Source: Demequina silvatica (GTDB lineage Bacteria > Actinomycetota > Actinomycetes > Actinomycetales > Demequinaceae). Taken from it: DNA of 64,000 nucleotides. How positions within the stretch are numbered: position 1 is the first letter of the stretch; each line of letters opens with the position of its first letter. Where the stretch lies: NCBI RefSeq assembly GCF_000971215.1, contig NZ_BBMA01000012.1, positions 1-64,000 on the forward strand, read 5' to 3'. Positions 23,639-32,595 of this stretch are shown here, piece by piece. The notes beneath the pieces are model-generated. The model was not told the DNA's origin, did not search any database, and saw only the letters and a list, made by a program, of their open reading frames with translations. The position numbers and the translations under genes are program-made.

Positions 23639-26398
23639 ATGCCTGACCGCACCACCGTCCGTGTCCGCGTCGACTCCGGAGCCTTCGGCGCCGTCGTGAT
23701 GACCCGGACCCCCCGGCTCTCCTGGGCCACCGACACCGACGCGCCCGGCTGGACCCAGCAGTCCGCCGAGGTCTCCTGGACCGGCCCGCACGGCGCGCTC
23801 ATCCGCGAGATCACGGGCGGCTCGTCCGTGCTGGTCGCGTGGCCCTTCGCGCCGCTGCGCGACGGGGAACGCGGCACCGTCCGCGTCCGGGTGCACTCGC
23901 GCGAGACCGGCTGGTCGCCGTGGAGCGAGGACGTGCCGGTGCTGTGCGGCGTCCGCGACGGCTGGCCCGCGACGTGGATCGCACACCCGGGTCCGCGCAC
24001 CGAGCAGTGCCCCGTGCGCCTGCGCCGCACGGTCGACGTGCGCGACGGGCTCGTGTCCGCGATGTTCCACGCGACCGCGCACGGCGTCTACCAGGCGTAC
24101 GTCGACGGCGTCGCCGTCGACGACGAGCGGCTCAAGCCCGGCTGGACCACCTACGGCGTCCGCGACACGTACGCCGCGACGGACGTCACCGCGCTCGCGG
24201 CCGCGGGCACGCGCACGCTCACCGTGGACCTCGCCGCCGGCTGGTACTCCGAGCGCTTCGGGTTCCACGGTCAGGAGCGGTACGTCTACGGCGCCCAGCC
24301 GGCCTTCACGGGGGTCCTCACGCTGACCTACGCGGACGGCACGGTCGAGGAGATCGCGACAGACGGCTCGTGGGAGGTCACGGACGAGGGCCCCGTCATC
24401 GCCTCCGGGATCTACGCCGGCGAGCACGTGGACGCGCGCAAGGAGAACCCGACCACCTGGGTGCCCGCCGCATCGTCCCCCGTCGACACGGTGCCGGTGC
24501 CGCGCACCAGCCCGCCCGTCCGCGCGACCCAGGAGCTCGCGCCCGTCGAGCTGATCCGGACGCCCTCGGGCGCGACGGTGCTCGACTTCGGGCAGAACCT
24601 GGTGGGCCACCTGCGCATCCGCGTCTCCGGGCCCGCCGGCGCCACGGTCACCCTGCGCCACGCGGAGGTGCTGGAGAACGGCGAGCTCGCGCTGCGCACC
24701 CTGCGCCGCGCCGCGGCCACGGACCGCTACACGCTCGCTGGCGACGGCGAGGAGGTGTGGGAGCCGCGGTTCACGTTCCACGGCTTCCGCTACGCCCAGC
24801 TCGACGGCTGGCCCGGCGTCCTCGACCCCGCGGACGTCACCGCGGTCGTGGTCGGCTCCGACATGCGCCGCACCGGGACCTTCGCGTCCTCGCACGCACT
24901 GCTCGACCGGCTCCACGAGAACGTCGTGTGGTCCATGCGCGGCAACTTCCTCTCGATCCCGACGGACTGCCCGCAGCGCGACGAGCGCCTCGGATGGACC
25001 GGCGACATCCAGGTGTTCGCGCCCACCGCGTCCTTCCTGCACGACTCGGACGCGTTCCTCAGCTCCTGGCTCGAGGACCTCGAGCTCGCGCAGACCGAGG
25101 ACGGGTCCGTGCCCTTCGTGGTCCCGGACGTCCTCGACTCCGCGCATGTGGGCACCGCCGCGTGGGGCGACGCCGCGACGCTGGTCCCGTGGACGCTCTA
25201 CCAGCGCTTCGGCGACCGCGACACGCTCGCGCGCCAGTTCGGCTCCATGACCCGGTGGGTCGACTGGATGGCCGGCCGCGCCGGCGAGAACCTCCTGTGG
25301 GAGGACGACTTCCAGTTCGCGGACTGGCTCGACCCGTCCGCCCCGCCGGAGAACCCGGCGGACGCGAAGGCGGACAAGGACCTGGTCGCGACGGCGCACC
25401 TGTTCCGCTCGGCGGGGGTGGTCGCGCAGGCGGCCCGGGTGCTGGGGGACGATGCGGCGGCCGGGAGGTACGCCGACCTCGCCTCCCGCGTGCGCGCGGC
25501 CTGGCTGGCGCAGTACGTCACCGCCAACGGCCGTCTCATGTCCGACGCGCAGACGGCGTACGCCGTGGCGATCGGCTTCGGGCTGGTTGACGACGCGCGC
25601 CGGCAGGCGATGGGCGACCGGCTTGCCGACCTGGTGGAGCGCGCGGGCTACCGCATCTCCACCGGGTTCGTGGGCACGCCGCTCATCGCGGACGCGCTGT
25701 CCGACACCGGCCACGCGGACGTCGCGGGGCGCCTGGTGCTCAACGACGAGAACCCCTCGTGGCTCTACCCGGTCACCATGGGCGCGACCACCATCTGGGA
25801 GCGCTGGGACTCGATGCTGGAGGACGGCTCGGTCAACCCCGGGGAGATGACCAGCTTCAACCACTACGCGCTCGGCGCCATCGCGGACTGGATGCACCGG
25901 CGCCTCGCCGGGCTGACCCCCGTCGAGCCCGCCTACCGCAGGGTCGAGGTGCGGCCGCTCCCGATCGATGGCCTCGACCACGCGCGCGCCACGTTCGAGT
26001 CCGCGTACGGCACCCACGAGGCCGGCTGGGAGCGGGTGGGGGAGAGCCTCCGCCTCCGCGTGGTGGTGCCGCCGAACACCACCGCGGTGGTGCACGTGCC
26101 CGGCGCCGACGAGCCCGTCGAGGTGGGCTCGGGCACCCACGAGTGGGTCGCTCCCGCGCCGGCGCGAGCCACCGGGTGGGAGGGCTTCTCGGCGGACACC
26201 CCGCTGGTGGAGATCCGTCGCAACCCCGGCGCGTACGCCGCCGCGAAGACCGCGCTGCAGGGCGCGCTCGGGGCGGACGGCGCGGCCCGCTTCCTCACCA
26301 TGGTCGAGTGGGGGCCGCAGGGCACGTTCCGGCAGCACGCGCTGATGCTCCCGCCGGGGGTGATGTCGGCTCTCGACACGGCGCTCGCGGACGTGTGA
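23639..26398 (+). CDS. Intracellular alpha-L-rhamnosidase (GH78)
   Basis: A 919-residue GH78 enzyme releasing L-rhamnose from rhamnosides. N-terminal beta domains (with a Bac_rhamnosid N-terminal-type module around the YQAYVDGVAVDDERLKPGWT segment) precede the (alpha/alpha)6 catalytic domain at about residues 410-760. That domain carries DCPQRDERLGWTGD, where the catalytic acid Glu region lies, and NPGEMTSFNHYALGA. There is no signal peptide, so it acts in the cytoplasm on sugar brought in by the co-transcribed importer. Two copies of the dispersed repeat lie inside the gene (24469-24480 and 25445-25456), encoding ASSP and GDDA. Confidence 0.93.
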   Translation: MPDRTTVRVRVDSGAFGAVVMTRTPRLSWATDTDAPGWTQQSAEVSWTGPHGALIREITGGSSVLVAWPFAPLRDGERGTVRVRVHSRETGWSPWSEDVPVLCGVRDGWPATWIAHPGPRTEQCPVRLRRTVDVRDGLVSAMFHATAHGVYQAYVDGVAVDDERLKPGWTTYGVRDTYAATDVTALAAAGTRTLTVDLAAGWYSERFGFHGQERYVYGAQPAFTGVLTLTYADGTVEEIATDGSWEVTDEGPVIASGIYAGEHVDARKENPTTWVPAASSPVDTVPVPRTSPPVRATQELAPVELIRTPSGATVLDFGQNLVGHLRIRVSGPAGATVTLRHAEVLENGELALRTLRRAAATDRYTLAGDGEEVWEPRFTFHGFRYAQLDGWPGVLDPADVTAVVVGSDMRRTGTFASSHALLDRLHENVVWSMRGNFLSIPTDCPQRDERLGWTGDIQVFAPTASFLHDSDAFLSSWLEDLELAQTEDGSVPFVVPDVLDSAHVGTAAWGDAATLVPWTLYQRFGDRDTLARQFGSMTRWVDWMAGRAGENLLWEDDFQFADWLDPSAPPENPADAKADKDLVATAHLFRSAGVVAQAARVLGDDAAAGRYADLASRVRAAWLAQYVTANGRLMSDAQTAYAVAIGFGLVDDARRQAMGDRLADLVERAGYRISTGFVGTPLIADALSDTGHADVAGRLVLNDENPSWLYPVTMGATTIWERWDSMLEDGSVNPGEMTSFNHYALGAIADWMHRRLAGLTPVEPAYRRVEVRPLPIDGLDHARATFESAYGTHEAGWERVGESLRLRVVVPPNTTAVVHVPGADEPVEVGSGTHEWVAPAPARATGWEGFSADTPLVEIRRNPGAYAAAKTALQGALGADGAARFLTMVEWGPQGTFRQHALMLPPGVMSALDTALADV

Positions 26399-26400
26399 GC

Positions 26401-26422
26401 CGGCGCGCCCTACGGCGCGCCG
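26401..26422 (+). terminator. Hairpin ending the sugar operon
   Basis: CGGCGCGCC (26401-26409) pairs with GGCGCGCCG (26414-26422), loop CTAC, 3 nt after the rhamnosidase stop. It has no T-tract. Confidence 0.6.
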
Positions 26423-26436
26423 TGCCATGCTGAACC

Positions 26437-26790
26437 ATGCGTACCAGGATCGTCGCCGTCGCGGTGGTGATGCTCGCCCTCACGGCGTGCACGCCCCGCG
26501 GCGGCGGCGACGCGCGTGACGACCGCGAGCCCGATGCGGTGGGCACGGTGATCAGCGTCGACGACGCGACGGGCGTGATCGCCGTCGGATTCGCCCCCGA
26601 CCCCGGCTACGAGTACTTCGAGGGCACCACCTTCGAGTTCGCGGAACAGGGCGCGATCGAGCGGCCCGACGGCGAGGCCGCCGTGGCCTCCGACCTCGAC
26701 GTGGGCACGCGGCTCGAGGTGTGGGTCGAGGCGTGCGCGGAGTCCTTCCCGGTCCAGTGCGCGGATCCGCTCGCGCGGATCCTCGAGTAG
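26437..26790 (+). CDS. Small lipoprotein of unknown function
   Basis: A 117-residue protein with a short signal peptide and lipobox LTAC (Cys at residue 18), followed by an acidic beta-rich domain with two further cysteines (in VEACAESFPVQCAD). No family is recognised. The ATG is preceded at 5 nt by CATGCT, a weak -10 candidate. Confidence 0.75.
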   Translation: MRTRIVAVAVVMLALTACTPRGGGDARDDREPDAVGTVISVDDATGVIAVGFAPDPGYEYFEGTTFEFAEQGAIERPDGEAAVASDLDVGTRLEVWVEACAESFPVQCADPLARILE

Positions 26791-26831
26791 CCGCCGTGGC
26801 GACGATGCGCGGGTCGGGCCACACTGGAGCC

Positions 26832-27614
26832 ATGCCCGACGTCGAGCTCGCCCTGGTAGGCGGCCCCACCGTGGTGATCGGCTACGCCGGGCTCACCCTG
26901 CTGACCGACCCGACTTTCGATCCGCCGGGCGTGTACGGCAACCTCACCAAGCTCACGGGTCCGGCGTTCGGGCCCGAGCACATCGGCCACGTGCATGCGG
27001 TGCTGCTGTCCCACGACGAGCACGAGGACAACCTCGACCACGCCGGCCGGGCCCTGTTGGAAGGCGCGGGTCACGTGCTCACCACGCCCGGCGCATCGTC
27101 CCGCCTGCCGGGCGCGGTGGGGCTCAAGCCGTGGCACTCCATCACGCTGTACGGCGCCCACGCGCCGGTGTGCGTGACCGCGGTGCCGGCGCAGCACGGC
27201 CCCACGGAGATGCGCGACCTGCTTGCGGAGGTGACCGGGTTCGTGGTCCGGGCGGCGGGCTGGCCCACGCTGTACTTCTCGGGCGACAACTCGGAGGTGG
27301 ACGTCGCGGCCGCCGTCGCGCATCACTTCCCCGACGTGGACATCGTGCTGCAGTGCGCCGGGGCGGCCCGCGTCGCGCGGCTCGACAACGCGCTGCTCAC
27401 CGCCGATGCCGCGCGCACCCTCGCGATCGCGGACCTGTGGCCGGCCGCGACCGTGGTGCCGGTGCACGTGGACGACTGGGCGCACTTCTCCGAGCCCCGC
27501 GTCGCGTTCCGGCGGGCGGTCGAGGGCGACCCGGCGCGCGAGCGGATCGTGCTGCTCGAGCGGGGAGCCGCGGTGCGCGTCCCGCGCGCGTGGAGCGCGC
27601 CCGCCCACGCCTAG
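26832..27614 (+). CDS. Metallo-beta-lactamase-fold hydrolase (UlaG-like)
   Basis: A 260-residue protein with the MBL fold. The metal site reads LLSHDEHEDNLDH, a variant of HxHxDH, and further ligands are likely in AQHGP and YFSGDN. UlaG-like members hydrolyse lactones or phosphodiesters; the substrate here is unknown. CACACT lies exactly 6 nt before the ATG, so transcription from a leaderless promoter is possible. It ends 9 nt before argS, which has its own -10 box. Confidence 0.85.
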   Translation: MPDVELALVGGPTVVIGYAGLTLLTDPTFDPPGVYGNLTKLTGPAFGPEHIGHVHAVLLSHDEHEDNLDHAGRALLEGAGHVLTTPGASSRLPGAVGLKPWHSITLYGAHAPVCVTAVPAQHGPTEMRDLLAEVTGFVVRAAGWPTLYFSGDNSEVDVAAAVAHHFPDVDIVLQCAGAARVARLDNALLTADAARTLAIADLWPAATVVPVHVDDWAHFSEPRVAFRRAVEGDPARERIVLLERGAAVRVPRAWSAPAHA

Positions 27615-27623
27615 AATGGCCTG

Positions 27624-29297
27624 GTGACCCCCGAAGAGCTCTCCGCGACCATCCGCGCCGCCATCCTGGCCGGCATCGACGACAGCGACTTCCAGCTGTC
27701 CCCGTTCGACGTCCCGGAGGCGCGCGTCGAGCGACCGCGCCAGCGCGAGCACGGCGACTGGTCGACCAACGTCGCCATGCAGCTCGCGAAGAAGGCCGGC
27801 ACCAACCCGCGCGAGTTCGCGGAGACCCTGGTGGACCGCCTGCGCGTCATCGACGGCATCGCGACCGCGGACGTGGCGGGCCCGGGCTTCATCAACATCT
27901 TCCTCGACGCTGACGCGGCGGGCCTGCTCGCCAAGGGGATCGTCGACTACGGCGACGACTACGGGCGCGGCGAGTCCCTCACGGGCCACACCGTCAACCT
28001 CGAGTTCGTGTCCGCGAACCCGACCGGGCCGGTCCACCTGGGCGGCGCCCGCTGGGCCGCGGTGGGCGACTCGCTCGCGCGCCTGCTCGAGTTCCACGGC
28101 GCCGAGGTGATCCGCGAGTACTACTTCAACGACCACGGCGTGCAGATCGACAACTTCGCGAAGTCCCTGGTCGCGGCCATCCTCGGCGAGGACACGCCCG
28201 AGAACGGCTACGGCGGCGACTACATCCAGGAGACCGCGAACCGCGTCCTCATCGAGGCGATGGAGGCGGGCGACAAGGACCCGCTCGAGCTGCCCCGCGA
28301 GGAGATGCAGGAGTTCTTCCGCGCCCGCGGCGTGCACCTCATGTTCGACGAGGTCAAGCGCTCGCTCCACGACTTCGGCGTCGACTTCGACGTGTACTTC
28401 CACGAGGACTCGCTGCACAAGTCGGGCAAGGTCGAGAAGGCCGTCGCGGAGCTCAAGGACTCCGGCGCGCTCTACGAGGCGGACGGCGCCTGGTGGCTGC
28501 GCTCGACCGAGTACGGCGACGACAAGGACCGCGTGGTCATCAAGTCCGACGGCCACCCCGCCTACATCGCCGGCGACATCGCGTACATCCGCGACAAGCA
28601 CGAGCGCGGCGCGGACCGCTTCATCTACCTCCTCGGAGCCGACCACCACGGCTACATCGCGCGCCTCAAGGCCGCCGCGGCCGCGCTGGGCTACAACGCG
28701 GACTCGGTCGAGGTCATCATCGGCCAGCTGGTCAACCTGGTGAAGGACGGCCAGCCGGTGCGCATGTCCAAGCGCGCGGGCACCGTGGTCACCATGGCGG
28801 ACCTGGTCGACGCGACGTCCGTGGACGCGGCGCGCTACGCGCTCGCCCGCTCGAGCGCGGACTCGACCATCGACATCGACCTCGACCTGCTCGCCTCCGC
28901 GAGCAACGCGAACCCGGTGTTCTACGTCCAGTACGCGCACGCCCGCACCTCCGGCGTCGCGCGCAACGCGGCGGAGTACGGCATCCGCCGCGAGGACGGC
29001 TTCGACCCGTCGCTGCTCACGCACGAGACCGAGTCCGCGCTGCTGGGCATCCTGGGCGAGTTCCCGCGGATCGTCGCGCAGGCAGTCGACTTCCGCGAGC
29101 AGCACCGCGTCGCCCGCTACCTCGAGGACGTGGCCGCCGCGTTCAACCAGTGGTACGACCGCACCCGCGTCACGCCGCAGGGCGACGAGCAGGTCACGGA
29201 CCTCCACCGCACCCGCCTGTGGGTCAACGACGCCACCGGCCAGGTGCTGCGCAACGGCCTGCGCCTGCTGGGCGTCTCCGCTCCCGAGAGGATGTGA
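27624..29297 (+). CDS. argS: Arginyl-tRNA synthetase
   Basis: Class I aminoacyl-tRNA synthetase charging tRNA-Arg. The HIGH-equivalent is [11 protein letters not shown] (about residue 135), the KMSKS-equivalent VRMSKRAG (about 380), and the C-terminal DALR anticodon-binding domain ends the protein. The 557 residues are typical. TAGAAT lies exactly 6 nt before the GTG, which predicts a leaderless mRNA. The lysA start follows within 3 nt, reproducing the argS-lysA-hom-thrC-thrB order of many Actinobacteria. Confidence 0.97.
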   Translation: MTPEELSATIRAAILAGIDDSDFQLSPFDVPEARVERPRQREHGDWSTNVAMQLAKKAGTNPREFAETLVDRLRVIDGIATADVAGPGFINIFLDADAAGLLAKGIVDYGDDYGRGESLTGHTVNLEFVSANPTGPVHLGGARWAAVGDSLARLLEFHGAEVIREYYFNDHGVQIDNFAKSLVAAILGEDTPENGYGGDYIQETANRVLIEAMEAGDKDPLELPREEMQEFFRARGVHLMFDEVKRSLHDFGVDFDVYFHEDSLHKSGKVEKAVAELKDSGALYEADGAWWLRSTEYGDDKDRVVIKSDGHPAYIAGDIAYIRDKHERGADRFIYLLGADHHGYIARLKAAAAALGYNADSVEVIIGQLVNLVKDGQPVRMSKRAGTVVTMADLVDATSVDAARYALARSSADSTIDIDLDLLASASNANPVFYVQYAHARTSGVARNAAEYGIRREDGFDPSLLTHETESALLGILGEFPRIVAQAVDFREQHRVARYLEDVAAAFNQWYDRTRVTPQGDEQVTDLHRTRLWVNDATGQVLRNGLRLLGVSAPERM

Positions 29298-29299
29298 CG

Positions 29300-30640
29300 G
29301 TGACCGCGCCCGTGTTCTCCCGGACCGTGCTGCGCGGCGAGGACGGCGCGCTGTCCGTGGGCGGCGTCGACGTGCGCGAGCTCGCCGGCCAGTACGGCAC
29401 CCCGCTGTACGTGGTCGACGAGGAGGACATGCGGGCGCGCGCGGCCGCGTTCCGCGACTCGTTCACCGCAGCCTTCGGCCGTCACGGCGCTAAGGTGGAC
29501 GTCTACTACGCGTCCAAGGCGTTCCTGTCCTCGAAGGTCGCGCGCTGGATGCGCGCCGAGGACCTCAGCATGGACGTCGCCAGCGGCGGCGAGCTCGAGA
29601 TCGCGCTGCGCGGCGGCATGCCGGCCGCCCGGATCGGGCTGCACGGCAACAACAAGTCCGACGCGGAGCTGCGCCGCGCGCTCGAGGTGGGCGTGGGGCG
29701 GATCATCGTCGACTCGTTCACCGAGATCGAGACGCTCGACCAGATCGCGCGCGAGCTCGGCACCACCGCGCCGGTCCTGGTGCGCGTCACCACGGGCGTC
29801 CACGCGGGCGGCCACGAGTACATCGCCACCTCCCACGAGGACCAGAAGTTCGGGCTGTCGCTCGCATCCGGCGCGGCGTTCGAGGCGCTGGTGGCCTGCC
29901 ACGACGCCGCCGGGATCGACCTGCGCGGCATCCACACCCACATCGGCAGCCAGATCCTGTCGCTCGAGGCGTTCCAGGAGAGCGCCGAGCGCATGCTGGG
30001 CCTGCGCGCGGCCTTCCTCGCCGAGCTCGGCGCCGACCTCCCCGAGGTGGACCTGGGCGGCGGCTACGCCATCCGGTACACGCCGCACGGCGAGGAGCTG
30101 ACACCGGACGATGCTGCGGCCGGGATGGCCGCGGCCGTCGCCTCCGCGGTGGCGAAGGTGGGCGGCACGTGGCCGCACCTGTCGATCGAGCCGGGCCGCG
30201 CGATCGCGGGCCCCGCCGGCCTCACCCTCTACCGGGTGGGCGTGGTGAAGCAGGTGGGCCTCGACGAGGGCGGCTCGCGCCAGTACGTCGCGGTCGACGG
30301 CGGCATGAGCGACAACATGCGCACCATCACCTACGGCGCCGAGTACACGGCCACCATCGCGTCGCGGCTGTCCGAGGCCGAACCCGCGCTGTCGCGCGTG
30401 GTGGGCAAGCACTGCGAGAGCGGCGACATCGTGGTGCGCGACGTGGACCTGCCGCACGACGTGGCGCGCGGCGACCTGCTCGCGGTGCCCGCGACCGGCG
30501 CGTACGGGCGCGTGATGGCCTCCAACTACAACGCGGTGCTGCGGCCCGCGGTGGTCGCGGTCCGCGACGGCGCCTCCGAGGTGCTGATCCGCCGCGACAC
30601 CCTCGAGGACCTCTTCAGCTGGGACGTCGCGCCCGACTGA
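29300..30640 (+). CDS. lysA: Diaminopimelate decarboxylase
   Basis: PLP-dependent fold-type III enzyme converting meso-diaminopimelate to lysine. The PLP lysine is in YYASKAF, with HTHIGSQI, the phosphate-binding EPGRAIAG and CESGDI following. The 446 residues are typical. The GTG at 29300 begins 3 nt after the argS stop, so it is part of the argS transcript. It contains a near-copy of the dispersed repeat (GGACGATGCTGCGG at 30106). Confidence 0.96.
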   Translation: MTAPVFSRTVLRGEDGALSVGGVDVRELAGQYGTPLYVVDEEDMRARAAAFRDSFTAAFGRHGAKVDVYYASKAFLSSKVARWMRAEDLSMDVASGGELEIALRGGMPAARIGLHGNNKSDAELRRALEVGVGRIIVDSFTEIETLDQIARELGTTAPVLVRVTTGVHAGGHEYIATSHEDQKFGLSLASGAAFEALVACHDAAGIDLRGIHTHIGSQILSLEAFQESAERMLGLRAAFLAELGADLPEVDLGGGYAIRYTPHGEELTPDDAAAGMAAAVASAVAKVGGTWPHLSIEPGRAIAGPAGLTLYRVGVVKQVGLDEGGSRQYVAVDGGMSDNMRTITYGAEYTATIASRLSEAEPALSRVVGKHCESGDIVVRDVDLPHDVARGDLLAVPATGAYGRVMASNYNAVLRPAVVAVRDGASEVLIRRDTLEDLFSWDVAPD

Positions 30641-30733
30641 GCCGGCGCATCGTCCCTATCCCGCCGCTCCGCTCGCGCGGGCGCGGCCGTCGCGGTTGAC
30701 TGGGAGGAGTCCCCGAGAACGAAGGGAGCCGCC

Positions 30734-30889
30734 GTGTCCACCGGAGCCGACAAGCCGCATCTGGGGGTCTTCGACCCCGCCCCGACGGACGACTGGGACG
30801 AGGAGGCCGACGAGGATGCGGGCGACGTGATCCCGCCGGCCGCCGTCGACATGGAGATCCTGCATCCGCTCGGCCGTCACGAGGGCTGA
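30734..30889 (+). CDS. Small acidic hypothetical protein (51 residues)
   Basis: A GTG-initiated ORF with a good ribosome-binding site (GAAGGGAG). The product is acidic, with a DDWDEEADEDAGD stretch, and ends LHPLGRHEG. It has no signal peptide or membrane helix. Codon use matches neighbouring genes. No family is recognised. A GCATCGTCCC repeat lies about 80 nt upstream. It lies 31 nt before a second small acidic ORF, with which it probably forms one transcript. Confidence 0.6.
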   Translation: MSTGADKPHLGVFDPAPTDDWDEEADEDAGDVIPPAAVDMEILHPLGRHEG

Positions 30890-30920
30890 GGCGCCGCGGG
30901 CGCGCACGAGGAGGAGCGAG

Positions 30921-31130
30921 ATGAGCGAGCAGTTCGCCGACAACACCGAGGCGATGGAGGAGATGGAGGCCGCGGTCGAGCGTGAGCGCGAGGCCGAGGC
31001 CGCCGCGTACGACACCTCCGTGGACCCCGAGGACGAGATCGACGAGGAGGCGCCGGCCGACGGCCCCGTGGTCCCCCTCGAGGACGAGCCCGAGGGGGAC
31101 GAGGGCGGCGACGAGGCGCGCTACCTCTGA
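30921..31130 (+). CDS. Small acidic hypothetical protein (69 residues)
   Basis: ATG preceded by GAGGAGGAG. The product is very acidic (about 40% Asp/Glu), probably helical in its first half (TEAMEEMEAAVEREREAEAAA) and disordered afterwards. I recognise no family. It pairs with the preceding small acidic ORF and converges on the QorB-like gene. Confidence 0.65.
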   Translation: MSEQFADNTEAMEEMEAAVEREREAEAAAYDTSVDPEDEIDEEAPADGPVVPLEDEPEGDEGGDEARYL

Positions 31131-31142
31131 CGGTCCGCGCTG

Positions 31143-31997
31143 TTACGCGCGGGCGGCGGCGACGGCGTCCGCGAGCGGCGTCGCGGGACGGCCGATGAGC
31201 TCCTCGAGCGCGGTGCTGTCCGTGTCGAGCTCGCCTTTGGCGATCGAGCCGTCGATCGCGGCCCAGAAGCCCGCGGTGCCCGCGTCCATGCCGACCTCCT
31301 GGAAGGTGGCGGCCAGCTGCTCGACGGTGACGTCGGAGTGGGTGATCTCCGCGCCGGTGACGGTCGACGCCGCCTCGGCGAGGTCCGCGAGCGTGAAGCG
31401 CGTGCCCGCGAGCTCGTAGGTGTCGCCCTCCTGCTCCTGGAGGAGCGCGACCGCGGCGGCCTCGGCGTAGTCGGCGCGGGTCGCGGCGGCGATGGTCGCG
31501 CCTCCCGTCGCGCCGAGCACGGTTCCGGTCTGCTCGTAGGTGGCGAGCTGGCCCGTGTAGTTCTCGAGGTACCAGGAGTTGCGCAGGATGGTCGCGGGGA
31601 TGGCGGAGGCGGCGAGCGCCTCCTCGGTGGCGACGTGCTCGGGGGCGAGCGGGTTGCTGGTGGTGTCCGCGCCCAGGAGCGACGTGTAGACGATGCGGGC
31701 GACGCCCGTGCGCTCGGCTGCGGCGATGACGTTGGCGTGCTGCGCGGCGCGCTGGCCCACCTCGGAGCCGGACACCAGGACCAGGCGGTCGACGCCCGCG
31801 AGGGCCGCGTCGAGCGAGCCGGCATCGGTGTAGTCGCCGTGGCGGACGGCGACGCCGCGGGCGGCGAGGTCCTCGACCTTGGCGGTGGTGCGCGCGATCG
31901 CGACCACGTCGGCGGGCGCGGTGCCGCGCGCGAGCAGGCTCTCGACGATCAGGCGGCCCAGCTGGCCGCTGGCCCCGGTGACGGCGTAGGTGGTCAT
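31143..31997 (-). CDS. NAD(P)H:quinone oxidoreductase, QorB/NmrA-like
   Basis: An atypical short-chain dehydrogenase of the NmrA group. The Rossmann motif GASGQLG begins at residue 8, and ILRNSWYLENY is a conserved QorB-type segment. The 284 residues are close to E. coli QorB (286), which reduces quinones with NADPH. The ATG follows AAGGA. It is divergent from an HxlR-family regulator, as in other qorB/regulator pairs where the regulator senses reactive electrophiles or quinones. Confidence 0.87.
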   Translation of the reverse strand: MTTYAVTGASGQLGRLIVESLLARGTAPADVVAIARTTAKVEDLAARGVAVRHGDYTDAGSLDAALAGVDRLVLVSGSEVGQRAAQHANVIAAAERTGVARIVYTSLLGADTTSNPLAPEHVATEEALAASAIPATILRNSWYLENYTGQLATYEQTGTVLGATGGATIAAATRADYAEAAAVALLQEQEGDTYELAGTRFTLADLAEAASTVTGAEITHSDVTVEQLAATFQEVGMDAGTAGFWAAIDGSIAKGELDTDSTALEELIGRPATPLADAVAAARA

Positions 31998-32046
31998 GGC
32001 GGTGTCCTTCCGTGCGGCGGCGGGGCCGGATGCCGCGCCTTCCGGG

Positions 32047-32069
32047 GGTACTAACGAAGAGTAAGTACC
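32047..32069. promoter_or_regulatory. Possible operator between qorB-like and hxlR genes
   Basis: Inverted repeat GGTAC-N13-GTACC in an A+T-rich 124-bp divergent intergenic region, about 50 nt from each gene. A suitable place for HxlR dimer binding and joint control of both genes. Confidence 0.4.
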
Positions 32070-32121
32070 TACTATTCCGTTCGTATTCAACTATCTCGAC
32101 GTACCGACCTACAGTGGGGGC

Positions 32122-32511
32122 GTGGAGGATCTCGAGGCGCTGGACCCGTCACCGCAGCTGGTGACGGACGTGTTCGCGCGCGCCTGCACCTCCCGCGCGG
32201 CGTTCGAGGACGTCACCTCGCGCTGGTCGTCCCTGGTGATGCTCGCGCTCGCGGAGGGCCCGCACCGCTTCGGCGAGCTGCGCCGCCGCGTCGAGGGCGT
32301 GAGCGAGCGGATGCTCGCCCAGTCGCTGCGTGGGCTCGAGCGCGACGGCCTCCTGATCCGTGACGTCGCGGGCACCATCCCGCCGCGCGTCGACTACGCG
32401 CTCACGCCCCTCGGGGCGAGCGTCGCGGAGAGCCTGCGGGTGCTCGCGGACGTGCTCGAGGGGGCCGTCCCCGAGATCGACCGCGCGCGTCTCGACTACG
32501 ACGCCCGGTGA
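32122..32511 (+). CDS. HxlR-family transcriptional regulator
   Basis: A 129-residue winged-helix regulator with the HxlR pattern RWSSLVMLALAEGPHRFGELRRRVEGVSERMLAQSLRGLERDGLL. One cysteine near the N-terminus (FARACTSR) is in the position used for redox sensing by many HxlR/QorR proteins. TACAGT lies exactly 6 nt before the GTG, predicting a leaderless mRNA. It probably controls the divergent quinone reductase. Confidence 0.9.
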   Translation: MEDLEALDPSPQLVTDVFARACTSRAAFEDVTSRWSSLVMLALAEGPHRFGELRRRVEGVSERMLAQSLRGLERDGLLIRDVAGTIPPRVDYALTPLGASVAESLRVLADVLEGAVPEIDRARLDYDAR

Positions 32512-32595
32512 GGGCGGCGGGGCGCCCCGACCGGCGCATCGTCCCCCTGCCAGGACCGCCGGGAGGGACCCAGCCATAACGCTAGAGTGGGAGCC

